A stretch of 64,000 bases of DNA from positions 1 through 64,000 of the forward strand of contig JBFWPN010000004.1 of NCBI GenBank assembly GCA_050249955.1, given 5' to 3'. The DNA is from CAVVIG01 sp050249955 (GTDB taxonomy: Bacteria; Acidobacteriota; Vicinamibacteria; Vicinamibacterales; CAVVIG01). Positions within the stretch are counted from its first letter, which is position 1. Each line of letters opens with the position of its first letter. Under the pieces are notes generated by a model. The model saw nothing but the letters and a program-made list of their open reading frames with translations, made no database searches and was not told the DNA's origin. This document shows positions 7,366-15,548 of this stretch, one piece after another. Both the position numbers and the translations under genes were made by a program.

Positions 7366-9027
7366 ATGAAGGCGAGAACGATATGGGCGAGGGCCGCGGC
7401 GCTGACGGCGGCCATTGCTGTCGCGTCGCCGTCGATCGGCGCGCAGGGCGGGGCCCGTCCGGCGCCCAGGCCGGCTGCGGCGCCGAAGGCGGAGGTGAAC
7501 CCGAAGATCGAAGGGTACAAGAAGGAAGCGGCCGCCGACGTGGAGAACATGTCGGTGTTCACCCAGCAGATGATCGACCAGGTCTTCAGCTTTGGTGAAC
7601 TCGGGTTCCAGGAGGTGGAGACGACCAAGTACCTCACCGACATCCTCAGGAAGAACGGCTTCACGATCCAGGAGAACCTCGCGGGCATCCCGACCGCCTG
7701 GATGGCGAGCTGGGGTTCCGGCAAGCCGGTCATCGCGCTCGGCTCCGACATCGACTGCATTCCACAGGCCTCGCAGAAGCCCGGCGTCGCCTGGCACGAG
7801 CCGATGATCCCCGGGGCTCCCGGCCACGGCGAGGGGCACAACTCGGGCATGCCGCTCAACATCACGGCGGCGCTGGCCGTGAAGAAGATCATGGAGCGCG
7901 ACCACCTGCCGGGCACCATCCGCCTCTGGCCGGGTGTCGCCGAGGAACTGCTCGGGACCAAGGCCTACTACGTACGGGAAGGGGCCTTCAAGGATGTCGA
8001 CATCGCCCTGTTTGCCCACGTCAGCGGCAACATGAACGTGAACTGGGGTGACGGCACCAGCAACGGCCTCATCTCGGTCGAGTACCTGTTCAAGGGTGAG
8101 AGCTCGCACGCGGCCGGCGCGCCGTGGCGCGGCAAGTCGGCGCTCGACGCCGCCACGCTCATGGACATCGGCTGGAACTATCGGCGTGAGCACCTGCGTC
8201 TCCAGCAGCGCTCCCACTCGGTCTACAGCGACGGCGGCGACCAGCCGAACGTCGTCCCCCCGACTGCGGCCATCTGGTACTACTTCCGCGAGACCGACTA
8301 CGCCCACATCAAGGAGCTGTGGGCCATGGGCGACGACATGGCCAAGGGGGCCGCGCTCATGACCGGCACCGAGGTCACCTCGCGCGTGCTCGGCTCGGCC
8401 TGGCCGTCGCACATGAACAAGATCGTCGCCGAGACGATGCACGCCAACATGCAGGTGGTGGGGATGCCGCAGTGGTCCGAGGCCGACCAGACGCTGGCCA
8501 AGGCGCTGCAGCGCGAGATGAAGGTGCCGGAGACCGGGCTGCCGACCAGCGTCAACGAACTGCGCGGACGCGAGCAGATTTCCGACGACGAGAAGCGCGG
8601 CGGCGGGTCGGACGACATCGGCGACGTGTCGTGGAACGTGCCGACGGTCACCCTGAACTACCCGGCGAACATCAATGCAGGCCCGGGCCACAACTGGGCG
8701 AACGCGGTGTCCATGGCCACGCCCATCGCCCACAAGGGCACCACCGCCGGCGCCAAGGTGCAGGCGATGACGGTGATCGACCTGCTCACCCGTCCGGAAC
8801 TGGTGCAGGGTGCCTGGGACTACTTCAACAACGTCCAGACCAAGGACAAGAAGTACATCCCGCTCCTGCGTCCCGAGGACAAGCCGGCCATCTGGCTGAA
8901 CAAGGAGACGATGGACAAGTACCGGGCGGAGATGAAGAAGTACTACTTCGATCCGACCAAGTACAAGACCTACCTCGAGCAGCTCGGCATCGAGTACCCG
9001 ACCGTGCGCAAGAGCTCGACCAACTGA
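7366..9027 (+). CDS. Exported M20 amidohydrolase, AbgB-like
   Basis: Zinc-dependent amidohydrolase/peptidase of the M20 family, closest in layout to the AbgB subunit of p-aminobenzoyl-glutamate hydrolase. It has 553 residues. A signal peptide (AAALTAAIAVASPSIGAQ) points to the periplasm. Metal ligands are visible in GSDIDC, GHGEGHNSG and the catalytic AEE of WPGVAEELLGTK; the dimerisation lid contains SSHAAGAPW. The ATG at 7366 follows GAGGAGG. A close paralogue, cut by the right edge, sits at 62.4 kb. The convergent D-aminoacylase-like gene hints at scavenging of amides or unusual peptides. The substrate is not determined. Confidence 0.85.
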   Translation: MKARTIWARAAALTAAIAVASPSIGAQGGARPAPRPAAAPKAEVNPKIEGYKKEAAADVENMSVFTQQMIDQVFSFGELGFQEVETTKYLTDILRKNGFTIQENLAGIPTAWMASWGSGKPVIALGSDIDCIPQASQKPGVAWHEPMIPGAPGHGEGHNSGMPLNITAALAVKKIMERDHLPGTIRLWPGVAEELLGTKAYYVREGAFKDVDIALFAHVSGNMNVNWGDGTSNGLISVEYLFKGESSHAAGAPWRGKSALDAATLMDIGWNYRREHLRLQQRSHSVYSDGGDQPNVVPPTAAIWYYFRETDYAHIKELWAMGDDMAKGAALMTGTEVTSRVLGSAWPSHMNKIVAETMHANMQVVGMPQWSEADQTLAKALQREMKVPETGLPTSVNELRGREQISDDEKRGGGSDDIGDVSWNVPTVTLNYPANINAGPGHNWANAVSMATPIAHKGTTAGAKVQAMTVIDLLTRPELVQGAWDYFNNVQTKDKKYIPLLRPEDKPAIWLNKETMDKYRAEMKKYYFDPTKYKTYLEQLGIEYPTVRKSSTN

Positions 9028-9044
9028 GCCAGGCCTGTTTGCGC

Positions 9045-9100
9045 GATTGCTGATTGCCGACGTCAGGACGGCAATCAGCAATCAGCAATCTGCAATTCCT
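9045..9100. repeat. Heptad array forming a hairpin between convergent genes
   Basis: Eight 7-base units in phase: gattgct, gattgcc, gacgtca, ggacggc, aatcagc, aatcagc, aatctgc, aattcct. The left arm 9045-9059 is a perfect inverse of 9069-9083 (15 bp, 9-nt loop). It fills the gap between two genes that end towards each other and may act as a transcription end or mRNA stabiliser. It has no T tract. Confidence 0.65.
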
Positions 9101-10772
9101 ACTGCGTCTTTCCTGTCGCCCCCACCGTTGCCGCCCCCCTGAGCGCCCGGCCCGGCTTCGCGCCCGTGTGTTCGCCCTTGTCGATGACGAGCGTGCCGTT
9201 GACGAGCACGTACTGCACGCCGCGCGCATACGACTTGGTCTTCTCGAACGAGTTGGTCTCGCCCACCGTGGCGGGATCGAACAGCACGATGTCCGCCGCA
9301 TAACCTTCGCGCAGCAGGCCGCGGTCCTTCAACCCGAGGATCTGGGCGGGCAGACCGCTCATCTTCCGGATGGCCTCCTCCATGGTGAGCACCTTCTGGT
9401 CGCGGACGTAGTGGCCGAGGACCCGCACGTTGGTGCTGTAGTTGCGCGGATGCGGCACACCCGGCGCGTCGAGGTTGATGGCCGAGCCGTCGCTGGCGAT
9501 GGCCACCCACGGCTGCTTCATCACCAGGCGCACGTCCTCCTCGGACATCGTGTGGAACATGCCCGAGATGCGCCCGCCGTCTTCTGCCATCAGCGAGATG
9601 CAGGTGTCGGCCGGGTCGGCATCGCCGCGCAGCTTCGCGATCTCGGAGATGCGCATCCCCTCGTACTTCCGGTTCGCCGGCGATCCCGCACGCCCCATCA
9701 CGATGCCTTCCCAGCCGCCGTGCTCGTGCACCCAGTCCTTGAAGTCGGCATCCTGCTTGATTCGGTCGCGCGTGGCGCTGTCCTTCAGCAGCACCGCAAA
9801 GCGCTCGGGGCCGCCGTCACGTGCCCAGACCGGGAAGAACGCGCTCCAGCCATGGTTCATCGCGGTGTAGGGATACTCGTTTGCGGTGACGTCGAGGCCA
9901 CGGGCGCGGGCGTCCTCGATCATCGCGAGGTACTTGCCGACCGTGCCCCAGTTCCGCTGCCCGCGGATCTTCAGGTGGAAGATGTGGACCGGAATGCGCG
10001 CCTCCTCGGCGACCCGGATGGCGAACCGGAGTTCCTGCTCCTGCTCGAAGCCCTCGCTGCCGATGTGCGTCGTATAGTTGCCTCCCAGTGAGGCAGCCAC
10101 CTTCGCCATCTCGATGATCTCATCGGCGTGCTCGGGTCCGCCACTCTCGAACCGCGTGACGAGCCCCCAGGCCCCTTCCTTCATCGACCGGGCCACGAGC
10201 GCCTTCATCTTCTCGATCTCGGCCGGCGTGGCCGGACGGGGCGTGTACCCCATCACCACGACGCGGATCTGCTGGGCCGAGACGTGCGAGATGGCGTTCA
10301 TCGAGATGCCCTGCTTCTCCAGCCGACCGAAGTAGCCGGTGAAGTCGGTCCAGTCCTGCATCACGCCGTCCACCGTCTCGGGCTTCAACCCGTCGCGCGG
10401 GGCGGCCGACGTGCTCTCACCCATGATGTCCAGCGTGACCCCCTGCCGCACCTTGCTCTGGGCCGTTCCGTCGCCGAGCAGCGGGATTTCCGAGTGGGTG
10501 TGCAGGTCGATGAACCCGGGAGACACCACCAGGCCGGCGGCGTCGATCGTGCGTGCGGCCTGTGCGCCCTCGAGCCGGCCGATGGCGGCAATGCGCCCGT
10601 TCTGCACGGCGATGTCGCCGGCGAACCACGGGTTGCCCGTGCCGTCGTAGATGCGGCCGTTGCGGATGATGAGATCGTAGCGGGACGCCTGCGCGCCGAG
10701 CGACAGGGGCGCCGCGAGCGACAGGGCGAGGGCGCCGGCGGCGAGGCCGGCCCGAGCCATGAATCGGAACAT
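9099..10772 (-). CDS. N-acyl-D-amino-acid deacylase family amidohydrolase
   Basis: Metal-dependent amidohydrolase of 557 residues, of the D-aminoacylase/dihydroorotase-like group, expected to remove acyl groups from N-acyl-D-amino acids or a related amide. A signal peptide (FMARAGLAAGALALSLAAPLSLGAQ) suggests export. Motifs are GFIDLHTHSE (HxH pair), a Lys in IFHLKIRG, HIGSEG, the Asp of IASDGS, and a C-terminal amidohydrolase strand GYAADIVLFDP. The ATG at 10772 is preceded by GGAGG. It is convergent with the M20 amidohydrolase. Family is clear, exact substrate unknown. Confidence 0.87.
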   Translation of the reverse strand: MFRFMARAGLAAGALALSLAAPLSLGAQASRYDLIIRNGRIYDGTGNPWFAGDIAVQNGRIAAIGRLEGAQAARTIDAAGLVVSPGFIDLHTHSEIPLLGDGTAQSKVRQGVTLDIMGESTSAAPRDGLKPETVDGVMQDWTDFTGYFGRLEKQGISMNAISHVSAQQIRVVVMGYTPRPATPAEIEKMKALVARSMKEGAWGLVTRFESGGPEHADEIIEMAKVAASLGGNYTTHIGSEGFEQEQELRFAIRVAEEARIPVHIFHLKIRGQRNWGTVGKYLAMIEDARARGLDVTANEYPYTAMNHGWSAFFPVWARDGGPERFAVLLKDSATRDRIKQDADFKDWVHEHGGWEGIVMGRAGSPANRKYEGMRISEIAKLRGDADPADTCISLMAEDGGRISGMFHTMSEEDVRLVMKQPWVAIASDGSAINLDAPGVPHPRNYSTNVRVLGHYVRDQKVLTMEEAIRKMSGLPAQILGLKDRGLLREGYAADIVLFDPATVGETNSFEKTKSYARGVQYVLVNGTLVIDKGEHTGAKPGRALRGAATVGATGKTQ

Positions 10773-11005
10773 GTGAATCCTCCGGAGTCGGAACCGCCTG
10801 GAGCAAGACCGACGCCAGGCCCACGGCGGCGTCCGCATCCGCCCATGCCCGATTTCGCGTGCATGCCGCATCAATCGGCACGGTCTCCCCAGGGGCCCGC
10901 CGTACAAGTGTGTCCCGAAGACGGCGTTCGCGCGACATCTACGTTGGGAGCGGACGCGCGCCCGGCATCGCAGGCCCCCCGCGACTTCCCCTATAGTGGA
11001 GGCCC

Positions 11006-12535
11006 GTGCCTGCTGCCGTGCCGGTCGTCGTCGCGATGTACGCTGCGTTCATGCTGGTCGGCTGGCTCGCCTCCCGACGGAGCGAGCACGGCTCGGCCGC
11101 CGACCTGCTCGTGGCCGGCCGCAACATGCCCATGTGGGTGGCGGCGCTGACCATGACCGCCACGTGGGTCGACGGTGGCTACCTGCTTGGCACCACCGAA
11201 GGCGTGTACCGGTCGTCCATCCAGTCCGGCGTCCAGGGCGGGCTCTGCTTCGGCATCAGCCTGATTCTCGGGGGCGCATTCTTCGCGGGCACCATGCGCC
11301 GGTTCGGGTTCACCACGCTGGTCGACCCGCTCGAGGCCCGCTTCGGCCGGCACTGGGCTGCCGTGCTCTTCCTGCCGGCGCTGGCCGGCGAACTGTTCTG
11401 GAGCGCCGAACTCCTCGTCGCCATCGGCTCCACCTTCGGCGTGATCCTCGGCATGCCGCTCGCCACCGCGATCCTGCTCTCGGCCGTGGTCACCACCGCC
11501 TACACGGTGCTCGGCGGCATGTGGTCGGTGGCCTACACCGACATCGTGCAGCTCGGGCTCGTGTGCGTGGGGCTCGGCGCGGCCCTGCCGTTCGTGCTGG
11601 GTGGGGCGGGTGGGCTCACGCACGCCTGGTCAGCATACGCTGCCGCGAGACCGGAGGCGACCGGCGTGCTTGCGCCGCTGGCGGCCACGGTGGCGTGGGA
11701 CCGCGCGTCGCTCACCGGATGGTGGGACACCGCGGTGATGCTGACCCTTGGCGGCATTCCGTGGAACTGCTACTTCCAGCGGGTGCTCTCGTGCCGCACC
11801 CCGGCGGCCGCACGCTCGCAGTCGATGCTCGCCGGCGGGCTCACCATTGCGCTGACGCTCCCGCCGCTGCTCATGGGCGTGGCCGCGTTCTCGTACCCCT
11901 GGGGGCCCGATGCGGCTGCCCGACTGGCGTCCAGTCCGGCCGACGCGATGCCGCTGCTCTTCGCGCGGGCTGTGCCGCCCGCCATCGGCCTGCTCGGGCT
12001 CGCCGCGATCGTCGGTGCCGTCACGTCGAGCTTCAGCTCGTCGATCCTCTCGGCCGGTTCGATGGTGAGCTGGAACTGCTGCAAGCGCCTGCTCTGGCCG
12101 TCCCTGTCCATGTCGGATCTGCGCATCGTGATCCGCACCTCGATCCTCCTGCTCGGTGTGCTGGCGACCGTGCTGGCCCTCGAGGTGCGGAGCGTCCAGG
12201 CCCTGTGGTTCTTCACGAGCGACCTGGTCTTCGTGCTGCTGTTTCCGCAACTGCTGGCGGCGCTGTTCGACCCCGCCGCGAACCGCATCGGTTCGATGGT
12301 GGCCTTCACGGTGTCGCTCGCCATCAGGGTGGGCGGAGGCGAGCCGCTGCTCGGCATCCCGGCGCTGGTGGCCTACCCCGACACGCTGCCGTTCAGGACC
12401 GCGGCCGCGGCAGCCGGACTCGTGCTGCTGCCGCTGGTGAGCCGTGCCACGCCACACCTGGACGCCCCTCGCCCCCTGCGGAACCCCTCTGGCGATCACG
12501 CCGACGGCCACCGGCTGGCGGGGGCGGTGTCGTGA
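11006..12535 (+). CDS. Sodium:solute symporter, high-affinity choline-type
   Basis: Inner-membrane SSS-family transporter of 509 residues with about 12-13 hydrophobic helices. The segment MTATWVDGGYLLGTTEGVY resembles the conserved block of SLC5A7/CHT choline transporters, as do GGIPWNCYFQRVLSC and VGAVTSSFSSSILSAGSMVSW. The GTG at 11006 is chosen because GGAGG precedes it. A TATAGT box at 10992 may be a -10. Its last bases overlap the next gene (GTGA), a phosphatidylcholine synthase. That coupling strongly supports choline as the substrate. The choline assignment rests on similarity plus context. Confidence 0.82.
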   Translation: MPAAVPVVVAMYAAFMLVGWLASRRSEHGSAADLLVAGRNMPMWVAALTMTATWVDGGYLLGTTEGVYRSSIQSGVQGGLCFGISLILGGAFFAGTMRRFGFTTLVDPLEARFGRHWAAVLFLPALAGELFWSAELLVAIGSTFGVILGMPLATAILLSAVVTTAYTVLGGMWSVAYTDIVQLGLVCVGLGAALPFVLGGAGGLTHAWSAYAAARPEATGVLAPLAATVAWDRASLTGWWDTAVMLTLGGIPWNCYFQRVLSCRTPAAARSQSMLAGGLTIALTLPPLLMGVAAFSYPWGPDAAARLASSPADAMPLLFARAVPPAIGLLGLAAIVGAVTSSFSSSILSAGSMVSWNCCKRLLWPSLSMSDLRIVIRTSILLLGVLATVLALEVRSVQALWFFTSDLVFVLLFPQLLAALFDPAANRIGSMVAFTVSLAIRVGGGEPLLGIPALVAYPDTLPFRTAAAAAGLVLLPLVSRATPHLDAPRPLRNPSGDHADGHRLAGAVS

Positions 12536-13242
12536 CCCGCCAACAGGTGGTGGCGTGGCTGGTGCACGCCTACACGGCGCTGGGCCTGGTCTGCGCCGCC
12601 GGCATGGTGGTGCTGATCATGCGGGGCGACGACCGCTCGTTCAGGATGGCCTTCGTGCTGATGATGGTGGCCACCGCCATCGACGCCACCGACGGGTGGT
12701 TCGCGCGCGCGGCGCGCGTGAAGGAGGTGCTGCCCGGATTCGACGGCAGTGCCCTCGACAACCTCATCGACTTCCAGACCTACACATCGCTGCCGCTGCT
12801 CCTGCTCTGGCGTGCAGGCATCCTTCCCGGTCACCTGGCCTGGCTGCTGCTGGTGCCGCTGCTGGCGAGCGCCTACGGCTTCTCGCAGGTCCACGCCAAG
12901 ACAGACGACGGGTTCTTCCTCGGGTTCCCGTCCTACTGGAACATCGTCGCGCTGTACCTGTACGTGCTGGCCCTGCCCGTGTGGCTGGCAGCCGCGTTGC
13001 TGCTGTTCTTCTCGGTGATGACGTTCGTGCCCACGCGGTACCTGTATGCGTCGCGCGGTGGTCCATTCGCACGGGTGATCAACTGGGGCGCCGCCGCCTG
13101 GTTCGTGATCCTGGCGCTGATGCTCTCGGGCGTCGGGAACGTCCGAACGCTCGCGCTCGTGTCACTGCTGTACCCGCTCACGTACCTGGCCCTGTCGGCA
13201 CTCGTGAGCCGGCGGCTGCGGGGCGGACGGGCCGCTCGCTGA
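12532..13242 (+). CDS. pcs: Phosphatidylcholine synthase
   Basis: Integral-membrane CDP-alcohol phosphotransferase of 236 residues, expected to condense choline with CDP-diacylglycerol to give phosphatidylcholine. The motif reads D51..D54-G55-x2-A58-R59-x12-G72-x3-D76-x3-D80. The 12-residue spacing, instead of the canonical 8, is the signature reported for Pcs enzymes, and RVKEVLPGFDG matches rhizobial Pcs. About six to eight helices follow. The GTG start overlaps the stop of the choline-type symporter by four bases, so uptake and use of choline are coupled. Confidence 0.87.
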   Translation: MTRQQVVAWLVHAYTALGLVCAAGMVVLIMRGDDRSFRMAFVLMMVATAIDATDGWFARAARVKEVLPGFDGSALDNLIDFQTYTSLPLLLLWRAGILPGHLAWLLLVPLLASAYGFSQVHAKTDDGFFLGFPSYWNIVALYLYVLALPVWLAAALLLFFSVMTFVPTRYLYASRGGPFARVINWGAAAWFVILALMLSGVGNVRTLALVSLLYPLTYLALSALVSRRLRGGRAAR

Positions 13243-13327
13243 CCGCGATCCACCCCAGCCATGGCATCCACGACGCCGGCCGCGCGACGGCGCGGCTATG
13301 ATGCAGGGACGAGGAGAAGGAGACCCG

Positions 13328-13837
13328 ATGTCGAACATGATCAGCCAGTCGATGCTTGCGGAATTCGATATGGAGACGGCCAACACCAGGCGGATGCTGG
13401 AGCGCGTGCCGGAATCGCAGGGGGCGTTCAGGCCACACCCGAAGTCGATGACGCTGGCTCGCCTTGCCGGGCACGTGGCCGAAATGCCGGTCTGGGCCAC
13501 GATGACCCTCAGCCAGGATGAACTCGAATTGCGCCCCTCGGGCGAGCAGCAGTACCAGGCCTATGTGCTGACATCGACGGCCGAGGCGGTGGCGTTCTTC
13601 GACGAGAACCTGCGCCTGGCGCGCGAACTCCTCGTGGCGGCGACCGACGAGACGATGATGCGGACCTGGACGCTGAAGGATCAGGGTAACGTCGTACTGG
13701 CGCTGCCGAAGGTGGCGGTGCTGCGCGGGTTCGTGATGAACCACATGATTCATCACCGGGCGCAGCTCGGCGTGTACCTGCGCATGAACGACGTGCCGGT
13801 GCCGGGCCTGTACGGCCCCTCGGCCGACGAACAGTAG
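13328..13837 (+). CDS. DinB-family protein
   Basis: A 169-residue four-helix-bundle protein of the DinB/YfiT superfamily. Candidate metal histidines are in LARLAGHVAEMP and MNHMIHHRAQLGVYLR, matching the three-His pattern of the family. The ATG at 13328 follows GGAGAAGGAG. Members include thiol transferases and many uncharacterised proteins. The reaction here is unknown. It stands alone, convergent with the sigma-factor gene. Confidence 0.85.
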   Translation: MSNMISQSMLAEFDMETANTRRMLERVPESQGAFRPHPKSMTLARLAGHVAEMPVWATMTLSQDELELRPSGEQQYQAYVLTSTAEAVAFFDENLRLARELLVAATDETMMRTWTLKDQGNVVLALPKVAVLRGFVMNHMIHHRAQLGVYLRMNDVPVPGLYGPSADEQ

Positions 13838-13868
13838 GCGGACGGGAGGGGCCGGGCGGTCCGGCCCC

Positions 13869-15428
13869 TCAGGCCGCCTGTGCGCGGCGCAACCTGGCGA
13901 CCGCGCGCACCTCGATCTGCCGCACCCGTTCCCGCGAGAGCCCGAGTTTCCGTCCCACTTCTGCCAGCGTGTATTCCCGCTCGCCGGCGAACCCGAATCG
14001 CAGCCGCAGCACTTCCTGCTCGCGGATGGTCAGCGGCTCGAGCGCGCGCTCGATCCGGTCGGCCAGTTCGCGCGCGATGGTTTCGTCCTCGGGCGACGGG
14101 GCGGTCCGATCGCGGATGAAGGCGCCGATCGCCTGCTCCTCGTGCTCGCCGGTCGGCGCATCGAGCGAGTAGGGCTGGCGCGCGGCATCCAGCAGGAGCC
14201 GCACCTTCTCGACCGGCATGCCCACGCGTGCGGCCAGTTCGGCCTCACCCGGCTCGCGGCCGTGCGCCTCCCGCAGCCCCCGACGCGTACGCTCCAGCTT
14301 GCCGATCGCTTCGACCGCATGCACCGGCAGGCGGATGGTCCTGCCGTAGTCCGCGACGCCACGCGACACGGATTGCCGGATCCACCAGGTGGCATACGTC
14401 GAGAAGCGCAGGCCTCGCGAGGGCTGGAAGCGGTCCACCGCCTTCATCAGCCCGATGTTGCCCTCCTGGATGAGATCCAGCAGCGACAGACCCCTGTTCG
14501 CATATCGCTTCGCGATCGACACGACGAGGCGGAGGTTCGCCTCGATCAGCTGCTGCTTGGCGTGGCGCAACGCCGCATCCGCACGGGTGAGGGGTGCCAG
14601 CCGCTCGGCGAACAGGGCCGGTGGCAGGCCCACGCGCCGCTCGAACTCCTGGCGGCGGGCCTTCGAGGCGTCGGCCGGCACGGCGGTGCCCGTGAGGTGG
14701 GTCATGATCTCGTCGATCACCGATGGCCTGATGGGCTGCCGTGCGAGGGCATGGGCGATCAGCCGCTGTGCCCTGGCGGCCCGCTGCACGGCACGGTCGT
14801 GCTCGGCCGAGGGGCCGGACTCTGGCGTGGACAGGCACGACCAGGCCCGCAGGCGGTCCGCACGCTCGATCGCCCGCAGGACCGGGTCCACGCGCTGCGA
14901 CTCGAGCTCGCCGCCGTCGGGCAGCAGCACCAGTTCCGCGGCAGGCGCCGAACCGGCCCGGATCCTCGACGCAAGCTCGGCAAGCGTGTGGATGGCACAG
15001 GGGAACCCGGCGAGGGCGGCGATGAGGTCGGCCCGTGCGGCATCGATGTGCCGTCCGAGGGCCGTCTCCTCGGCCGGGGTGAGCAGCGGTCGGCGTCCGA
15101 TTTCCCTCAGGTACGTCCGCACCAGGTCTTCGCCGGCGACCGGCAGTGCCTCGTCGAGGTCGTCCGCGGCGTCGGATTCCCCTGGCTCGTCGACCGACTG
15201 TGTGGCGGCCGCCTCGGGCTCCTCATCCGCCAGAAGCTGCTCGGGCACAATCTCCGGGTCGTCCGCCGCGCCGTCGTCCAGCACCTCCGCGGCGTCCGTG
15301 TCGGTCGAGGTGTCGGTGGACAGGCCGTAGCGCCTGGCCCTCCTGCGCCAGTCGAGGACACGCAACTGCGAGGGCTGGTCTTCCCACTCGACGAGCGGTT
15401 CGGTCGTGGCGGTGCGTCGTCGGGGCAT
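13869..15428 (-). CDS. RpoD-like RNA polymerase sigma-70 factor
   Basis: Primary- or group-2-type sigma factor of 519 residues. An acidic, low-complexity N-terminus (~45-110) is followed by region 1.2 (DLVRTYLREIGRRPLLTPAEE). A non-conserved ~150-residue insertion comes next, then region 2 (ANLRLVVSIAKRYANRGLSL and GLRFSTYATWWIRQSVSRGV), region 3 and region 4.2 (TLAEVGRKLGLSRERVRQIE). It should direct polymerase to -35/-10 promoters. No partner anti-sigma gene is nearby. Whether it is the housekeeping sigma factor or an alternative one cannot be decided from this window. The ATG at 15428 has only a weak upstream ribosome-binding site. Confidence 0.9.
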   Translation of the reverse strand: MPRRRTATTEPLVEWEDQPSQLRVLDWRRRARRYGLSTDTSTDTDAAEVLDDGAADDPEIVPEQLLADEEPEAAATQSVDEPGESDAADDLDEALPVAGEDLVRTYLREIGRRPLLTPAEETALGRHIDAARADLIAALAGFPCAIHTLAELASRIRAGSAPAAELVLLPDGGELESQRVDPVLRAIERADRLRAWSCLSTPESGPSAEHDRAVQRAARAQRLIAHALARQPIRPSVIDEIMTHLTGTAVPADASKARRQEFERRVGLPPALFAERLAPLTRADAALRHAKQQLIEANLRLVVSIAKRYANRGLSLLDLIQEGNIGLMKAVDRFQPSRGLRFSTYATWWIRQSVSRGVADYGRTIRLPVHAVEAIGKLERTRRGLREAHGREPGEAELAARVGMPVEKVRLLLDAARQPYSLDAPTGEHEEQAIGAFIRDRTAPSPEDETIARELADRIERALEPLTIREQEVLRLRFGFAGEREYTLAEVGRKLGLSRERVRQIEVRAVARLRRAQAA

Positions 15429-15548
15429 GCCGCCAGGCGTGCAAGCTCGCGACCAGCTGCAGGCAGGCCCCCTGTTGATTCCTGAGGCGAGGTGCAGGAA
15501 CATGACGTCCGCACCGGCGACATCACCGGCCAAGGAGCGACACCAGCG

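Noticed and set aside
7227..7961. N-terminal extension of ArgG to 690 residues
   Set aside because: The extension is antisense to the M20 amidohydrolase gene and lacks any domain; the ATG at 7226 gives a normal ArgG.
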